Shown here: one piece after another, positions 43,285-48,000 of the stretch
Numbering within the stretch: the stretch's first letter is position 1
Layout of the letters: the number at the start of each line of letters is the position of its first letter
NCBI GenBank assembly: GCA_030704615.1
Contig: JAKLZA010000279.1
Location: 1 to 48,000 of the forward strand
Direction of reading: 5' to 3'
DNA from: Takakia lepidozioides
Taxonomy: Eukaryota > Streptophyta > Takakiopsida > Takakiales > Takakiaceae
DNA length: 48,000 bases
Translations under genes and position numbers: made by a program
The notes under the pieces: model-generated
What the model was told of the DNA's origin: nothing
What the model saw: only the letters and a program-made list of their open reading frames with translations
Database searches by the model: none

Positions 43285-45975
43285 ATGAAGTGCAAGGACA
43301 GGTGTCAAAAAGAAAGAGGACAAGAACGGCCGTCAAAAGGGATGAAAGGCGGGCCCATTAATGAATACGGAAAAAGGGAAACGGAACGAACGGCAAGTAC
43401 ACAAAAGCCGAATTCATGTCGCATGTGTGATCCTAGTGGACTATCCAACAGGGAAAGTCCACTAAAGAAGATAAAAGTTAAAATCCAGTCACAGCGGATA
43501 CAGCCAATAGAAAACCAGAAAAATGATCAAGAAAATGGAGGGAAATTGAGCGCAAGAGGCGGCGTCGTTCTGAGTAACGGGCGTCTCGACAGGACAGGCC
43601 ATAAATGCTATAACTTGGAAACTATGGAGGAACTAACAGACTATACGCTCGCAATATTACTTACGCAGTGGCATAGACACGAAACGACAGAGCAGAGCTT
43701 TTCTCTTGAGCAATGCTTGCAAGCCCCGCAGGCTTACAAGAGATTACCCATAGCTTTCTGCGGCAACCATACGTTTATGCTTTGTGCACTACAGGCATTC
43801 CTGCAGTTGTTACAGCCAAAGCAGTTCTGTGAGTCTAAGATGAAGAGAGTGAGAGGAATGGAGGAAATCAGGGTGAAGAGCACCACAATTCTGCAGAAAC
43901 AAACGATGGCTACCCCACAGGCGATAAAGATACTGAAGGAGCTGAGATTGGAAGGATTGCAAAGCATGGATTGGACACTACACCATAGACAGTACATGTT
44001 ACAATTTTTGCAGAACTTTGAGCCAAAGACAGGAACAACAACGGTGAAGGGAGTTGAATTAATGATTACTCCCCTATACCTCCAGCAATTGTTTCGATTG
44101 CCAGCAGGTCATGTGTGTGTGGAGGAACACAGGGAAAGACTGCAAATAGGGGATTTATTCCAAGAAGGGAGTTTCTTTAAAACTCAGGGTTATGCTTGTA
44201 CCAAAGCTGTGTACCCAGGGTTAAAAGACATAGGCCAAGTATTGAACGTTCTGATTGCCCTGAAACAGAACCAACAATATTTGAGCAGATCCTTCACAGA
44301 GGAAATCCTCAAAGGCTTGAAGGGACAAGAGGTACCATGGGCGGACATAATGTACAACGCACTGGTAGAGGAGATGAAAAGATTACAAGGTACTACCGCA
44401 AAATCTCCTATCATAGTGTCTGGCCCAATCATTGCTCAAATAATCCTTGATTCTGGCATACTTAATGCACAAGAAAGGAAGGAAATGGGAGTGTTTGAGC
44501 CAGAAACAACTGCAATGGAAGACCAAGGCTCTTCACACAGTGAGGGTGGACTAGCAGCACAACCCGAGACTAAGAGGCAGAGAAGGGGAAAGACTGTAGT
44601 GGCAGATCCACTGGCTTCACGGATTCCGCATGATAATGTTTCCCAAGCTCATGACCAGGAAGGGGCACAGCAGCACAAAAGAATGTTATTACTGGAAGCA
44701 GGACCTTCAGAGAGGGAGGAAGAAGTTACTTCTGCATCACAACCAACACAGCCACTTGAACGACTTGTCACAAGGTCACAAGTTATCCATGCAGCTCAAC
44801 CCGAAATAATTGATTTGGAAAGTGAAGGGATAGATATTCCAACTACAGAACAGATAGTGGCAGAAATAGAGAAAGGGGACCTTCTCTATGAATATTCTGG
44901 TCTGGTCAAGGAGACAGAAATCCCAGAGGTGCAACAGTTGCCCAAGCGAAATCCTGAGGTACATATAATGCACACACCTGTGTCGGAGGTACCACAGGCG
45001 GAAGGCCATGACACTGTAGCACCGGTCATAAATGAAGTAGTTCAGGAAGAAAATCCGGTGGGACAATGGTCTGAATGGTTAGTGAGACATCATACTGTTG
45101 AAGATCGGGAGGAACAGCAGCAACCTCACCATGATGACCCTCAACAGGCAATGCTGATGAGTTCCATAGGCAGGACACTTAATTTGTTGGGGACTTATGT
45201 CAAAACCCATGTTCCAATTACCCAATTGACAGCCTTGAAAGAAGAACTCAGGAAGGAGTTTGAGGCTCGACTTGCCACTGAGTGTGCAAACAAGGTCGAT
45301 GAAGAGGTCACTCTCAAGATGAAGCAGGACTTGGCCAATACAGAAATGGCTTTGCAATTGGCCAAGCAACAATTGATTGAGGCAGGCCTCGCGCAAGACC
45401 AGTTGCACGAAGCACATAAGCAACAGCTATACCAAATGCAGGTGCAGCATGAAAGCAAGTTGCAAGAACTGAATGCACTACATACGGAGTTGCAGACAGT
45501 GCATAACAGGATGGCGATACAATGCGCTACATTTACAACTATGCTTGACCAATCAACAAAAGAAATAAACAGTCAAGCGGAAAAATGTACGAAGGCAGAA
45601 GAAGAGAATGTGGAGCACATGAAGCTCATTGTCGATATGAAGAATACAATCTGTCGCAATGAAGATACTTTCAAGCAATACAGGCAGATGGAAGCTGAGC
45701 AACAAACCATCGTGGCCAATAGAAATGAAATCGCGGTCAGTAACAAGGCTTCGAAGGAAGCCAATAATCTACTTGCTGCCTATGCGCAATTGGTTGAGCC
45801 ACAGGCGAAGCGCATGAAGGCTTTACAACAGCAGTTGGAATTGTATAAGCTAAGAGAGGAGCAAACTCTCAGGGGAACCACAAGCAGCTTGGTGGATAAC
45901 AGCCTTATGCAGGTCTGGTTAGCACAAGGGCCAGTAGAAGGCAAAGCCCACGGAAGCTCACCCAAAGCGAGATGA
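43285..45975 (+). CDS. ORF3, env-position protein of unknown function, intact in E4
   Basis: 896 residues from the first ATG after pol, in a different frame from pol. The start is basic and polar (residues 1-100). Residues about 130-400 look globular, with FCGNHTFMLCALQAFLQLL, VKGVELMITPLYLQQLFRLP and SPIIVSGPIIAQIIL. The spacing of the last two loosely recalls the plant transposon/mobile-domain proteins carried by some Athila-type elements, but I cannot confirm this. An acidic linker (about 400-640) is followed by a long coiled coil (about 645-865; many Leu, Gln, Glu and Lys, e.g. LKEELRKEFEARLATE). No signal peptide, zinc finger or catalytic motif is seen. It ends TGA, overlapping the ORF4 start by ATGA. 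E2 and E3 carry broken versions. It is not recognisably an envelope protein. Confidence 0.75.
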   Translation: MKCKDRCQKERGQERPSKGMKGGPINEYGKRETERTASTQKPNSCRMCDPSGLSNRESPLKKIKVKIQSQRIQPIENQKNDQENGGKLSARGGVVLSNGRLDRTGHKCYNLETMEELTDYTLAILLTQWHRHETTEQSFSLEQCLQAPQAYKRLPIAFCGNHTFMLCALQAFLQLLQPKQFCESKMKRVRGMEEIRVKSTTILQKQTMATPQAIKILKELRLEGLQSMDWTLHHRQYMLQFLQNFEPKTGTTTVKGVELMITPLYLQQLFRLPAGHVCVEEHRERLQIGDLFQEGSFFKTQGYACTKAVYPGLKDIGQVLNVLIALKQNQQYLSRSFTEEILKGLKGQEVPWADIMYNALVEEMKRLQGTTAKSPIIVSGPIIAQIILDSGILNAQERKEMGVFEPETTAMEDQGSSHSEGGLAAQPETKRQRRGKTVVADPLASRIPHDNVSQAHDQEGAQQHKRMLLLEAGPSEREEEVTSASQPTQPLERLVTRSQVIHAAQPEIIDLESEGIDIPTTEQIVAEIEKGDLLYEYSGLVKETEIPEVQQLPKRNPEVHIMHTPVSEVPQAEGHDTVAPVINEVVQEENPVGQWSEWLVRHHTVEDREEQQQPHHDDPQQAMLMSSIGRTLNLLGTYVKTHVPITQLTALKEELRKEFEARLATECANKVDEEVTLKMKQDLANTEMALQLAKQQLIEAGLAQDQLHEAHKQQLYQMQVQHESKLQELNALHTELQTVHNRMAIQCATFTTMLDQSTKEINSQAEKCTKAEEENVEHMKLIVDMKNTICRNEDTFKQYRQMEAEQQTIVANRNEIAVSNKASKEANNLLAAYAQLVEPQAKRMKALQQQLELYKLREEQTLRGTTSSLVDNSLMQVWLAQGPVEGKAHGSSPKAR

Positions 45976-47371
45976 ATGAGCTTAGACTGCAGGTGCAGAA
46001 CATTGCCACAACTACTATAGACAATGTCTATAGTAGGATAGCAGAGTTACAAGAGGATGTAGACGGACTCCAGACTCAAGTGGAAGACCTCACTTCAAAC
46101 ATCGACCAAAGAGTCTATATCCCTCAGGAACAGCTAATGGCTTCTTATTTGCAAGCCAGAACTCTGGCTTTTCAGTCTTCACAGGAGGTGCAGGAGATGC
46201 CAATGGTACAGGAACCAGTACCACCACCACCACAACAGGTCAGTGTACCAGTAGCTGAACCTGTGGTTACTACAACCACACCACAGCCACCACAGCCGGA
46301 GGTATGGGGCAATGCAGCTTTTAACCCACCTAAAACTCCAGCTGCCAGGGAGTACAGTAGGGCTATGATTATGCCCTTCAACCAAATTCCCATCATGTTG
46401 GATTTGGCTTGGAAAGAATTTAGTCCTCCGCAGTCATTCGCACATTACTACCAAATCATGCGTATTTGGTTGCCAGTGGCAACCAGGACTAAAGTTCTTC
46501 CAAACAATCGACATATTGAAGATCATCACTTTGCACAATACTGGCACGAGGCAGGTACCATGTTGAGGGAATTGGTTGCTTTCCAGGTTGTACATGGACT
46601 CATTTATACCAAGACCAAGGAAATAGCAAGTATTGTCATGGGGTGCGGGCTATACTACGCTGCTTGTTTTCTGATACGTTACCACATTGAGCAACAAAAG
46701 ATGCAAGCACGCTTTCAAAGTTACTCCAGTGGAGATCATTGGGTATTACCTTCGGTGCCACCTCATATGTACCTATATGACCCAAAAGTTATGATACAGA
46801 AGGATTCTCAAATTCGTTCATGGTTTCAAGCAGCCTGCAACAATTTGTCAACACAGAAATTCGGACTTGATGACATTTTCTATAAGGGACATATCGCATG
46901 GAAATACTTGCACGCTGCACCAGTAATTGGTACCCCACTCATTTGGACAGACAAGGAGCTCAGTGTCTACACCAATTTTGCTGTTCAACGGTTACACCAG
47001 GTTGTAAAATGCAAACTTCCAGACATGGTAGGACAGCATTGTATGCCCAGATGATTCCACAAAAAGTTCGAAAATTAAAACACCTGAGAGGCGATGAGGA
47101 TTCTGATACAACTGTTTCTTCACAGAATTCTTTTGACATGGGAGAAGACTATGCAATTCAGATGGAAGAGAAGAAACAAAGGGGATCTCCTATGCCGGAA
47201 AGATTACCTCGATATCAGCCTCCAGAAGGCCTCACTTATCCAGGTAGTGATCAACCATCTCCGTCAACCAGAGACAGACCTCGGGCTCGTACACACAGCC
47301 CGCCACGAAACTCTCAACGTCAACAAGGTGCTCACTCACAAAGGTTGCTACTCGGAAACAGTAAACCGTGA
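45972..47371 (+). pseudogene. ORF4, second env-position protein, one frameshift in E4
   Basis: Open from ATG 45972 to 47054 (360 residues). A missing C near 47047 (ATGCCCAGATG, against ATGCCCCAGATG in E2 and E3) causes the early stop. The remaining 100 or so residues lie in frame 46898-47371, a polar, Pro/Arg/Ser-rich tail ending at TGA 47369-47371. Residues 1-60 are coiled coil (LRLQVQNIATTTIDNVYSRI), about 80-115 are Pro/Gln/Thr-rich, and 120-350 are globular with conserved WLPVATRTKVLPNNRHIEDH. Residues about 218-236 (IASIVMGCGLYYAACFLIRY) are hydrophobic enough for a membrane helix, though flanked by no clear signal. Function unknown. The ATGA overlap suggests coupled expression with ORF3. 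Confidence 0.65.
46012..46036. repeat. 25-base inverted repeat in ORF4, E4
   Basis: Same 12-base arms and single-base centre as in E2 and E3, 40 bases after the ORF4 ATG. Confidence 0.75.
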
Positions 47372-47385
47372 GGACACGGCTTTTT

Positions 47386-47399
47386 GAGGGAGGAAGGGG
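47386..47399 (+). other. Polypurine tract of E4
   Basis: GAGGGAGGAAGGGG, slightly different from E2 and E3, then TAAA and the LTR start. Confidence 0.85.
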
Positions 47400-47403
47400 T
47401 AAA

Positions 47404-48000
47404 TGTTAGAGGACTGTAGGGGACTTAGACACTTATACGGGATCTGTAGGGTACCCTTAATTTTTGCACAGACTGAGACCAACAGGAGCCTTAGGGGTGA
47501 CAGCAGCAACGCACTGTAGAGGGGGGTTACACAGCCTGTCACAGTCGTCACAGCCGACACAGCCAACACAGCCCGTCACAGTCGTCACAGTCGACACAGC
47601 CGACACAGCCCACACAGACAATCACAGCCCACACAGCCAATCACAGCCCGACACAGCCGACACAGCCAGTCACAGCCTGACACAGCCAACACAGTCGACA
47701 CAGCCCACACAGCCCACACAGCCGTCACAGCCCACACAGCCCGTCACAGTCGTCACAGCCCACACAGCCCACACAGCCAGTCACAGCCCGGCACAGCCAC
47801 ACAGCCAGTCACAGCCCGACACAGCCAAACACAGCCAGTCACCGCTTGACACAGCTGTCACGATAATAGGGAATGAAGAGTAGGACAGGGAACGACTGTG
47901 GGGAACAACACCTGTGAAGGGAACATGTTAATTCACATACGACGGTTAGAGAGGGAAACGGTTAGAACCGCGGATAGGAGGATAAAGGGAGAAACGGGGA
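47404..48000 (+). repeat. 3' LTR of E4 (5' part only)
   Basis: TGTTAG start to the window edge, 597 bases, containing the longest LTR minisatellite. Its last 77 bases (47924-48000) are identical to bases 1-77 of the window, including TTAATTC where the two middle LTRs have TTAGTTC. Confidence 0.9.
47529..47862. repeat. LTR minisatellite, E4 3' LTR
   Basis: About 334 bases of CACAGCC units with spacers CAC, GT, GAC, AA and AAT, more than twice the length of the array at 23606-23752. Confidence 0.9.

Larger units (their letters stand above)
35172..48000 (+). mobile_element. Ty3/gypsy LTR retrotransposon copy E4, 3' LTR runs off the window
   Basis: A full-length copy with complete interior (36113-47403), a complete 5' LTR and the first 597 bases of its 3' LTR. 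It has the only uninterrupted ORF3 and the largest pol-end minisatellite. Gag has an unusual cluster of insertions between 37.7 and 38.4 kb. Pol is split into three overlapping frames by two one-base losses. Confidence 0.95.

Noticed and set aside
46622-46680. Envelope glycoprotein call for ORF4 based on one hydrophobic segment
   Set aside because: No signal peptide, no cleavage site, no clear second membrane segment, and the segment contains polar and aromatic residues that fit a buried helix equally well.

Overview
The window is repeat DNA from a plant nuclear genome. I see no cellular gene, no rRNA or tRNA gene, and no bacterial operon structure. It is built from tandem copies of one large Ty3/gypsy LTR retrotransposon on the + strand, with a second, non-autonomous LTR retrotransposon lying in the first copy on the - strand. 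The plant assignment rests on the Ty3/gypsy polyprotein type, an initiator-Met primer site in the second element, and a captured pentatricopeptide-repeat (PPR) fragment. The PPR wording (VLNACANL, MIAGYAQHG) resembles the expanded PPR families of seed-free land plants such as ferns, lycophytes and mosses. That last step is inference with low confidence.

Layout. Copy E1 runs from inside an LTR (1-555) through ORF1, gag and protease to the start of reverse transcriptase, where it stops at 4702. The - strand element fills 4703-12553. It has two near-identical LTRs of about 2.2 kb and a 3.4 kb interior almost filled by one gag/PPR reading frame. Copy E2 resumes at 12554, inside an LTR, and continues to 23485. 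One LTR (23486-24352) separates it from E3 (24353-35171), one LTR (35172-36112) separates E3 from E4 (36113-47403), and a further LTR starts at 47404 and runs off the window. Adjacent copies share a single LTR, giving LTR-internal-LTR-internal-LTR with a spacing of about 11.7-12.4 kb.

The master element, read from the copies together. The LTR starts TGTTAG, ends GACA, and carries a CACAGCC-type minisatellite. It is followed by a primer site resembling tRNA-Arg, an unidentified ORF1, a gag with three CCHC knuckles, an aspartic protease (DGGSG), reverse transcriptase (FLDD), RNase H and a D,D(35)E integrase with a GPY-type tail. The end of pol is a coding minisatellite of a 10-residue repeat. 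Downstream, where plant Athila/Tat-type elements may carry an extra env-position gene, lie two further frames, ORF3 and ORF4. They are rich in coiled coil and have no function I can name. A polypurine tract precedes the next LTR.

Every copy is broken by short indels, at mostly different places, while substitutions are few. This suggests either young copies read with uncorrected long-read errors or early decay. Some indels are shared between copies and so are probably real. The most unusual items are the gag-PPR chimera, the conserved ORF3/ORF4 pair, the two minisatellites with one core, the ORF1 frame that runs through the LTR end and primer site, and the mismatched borders of the - strand insertion.
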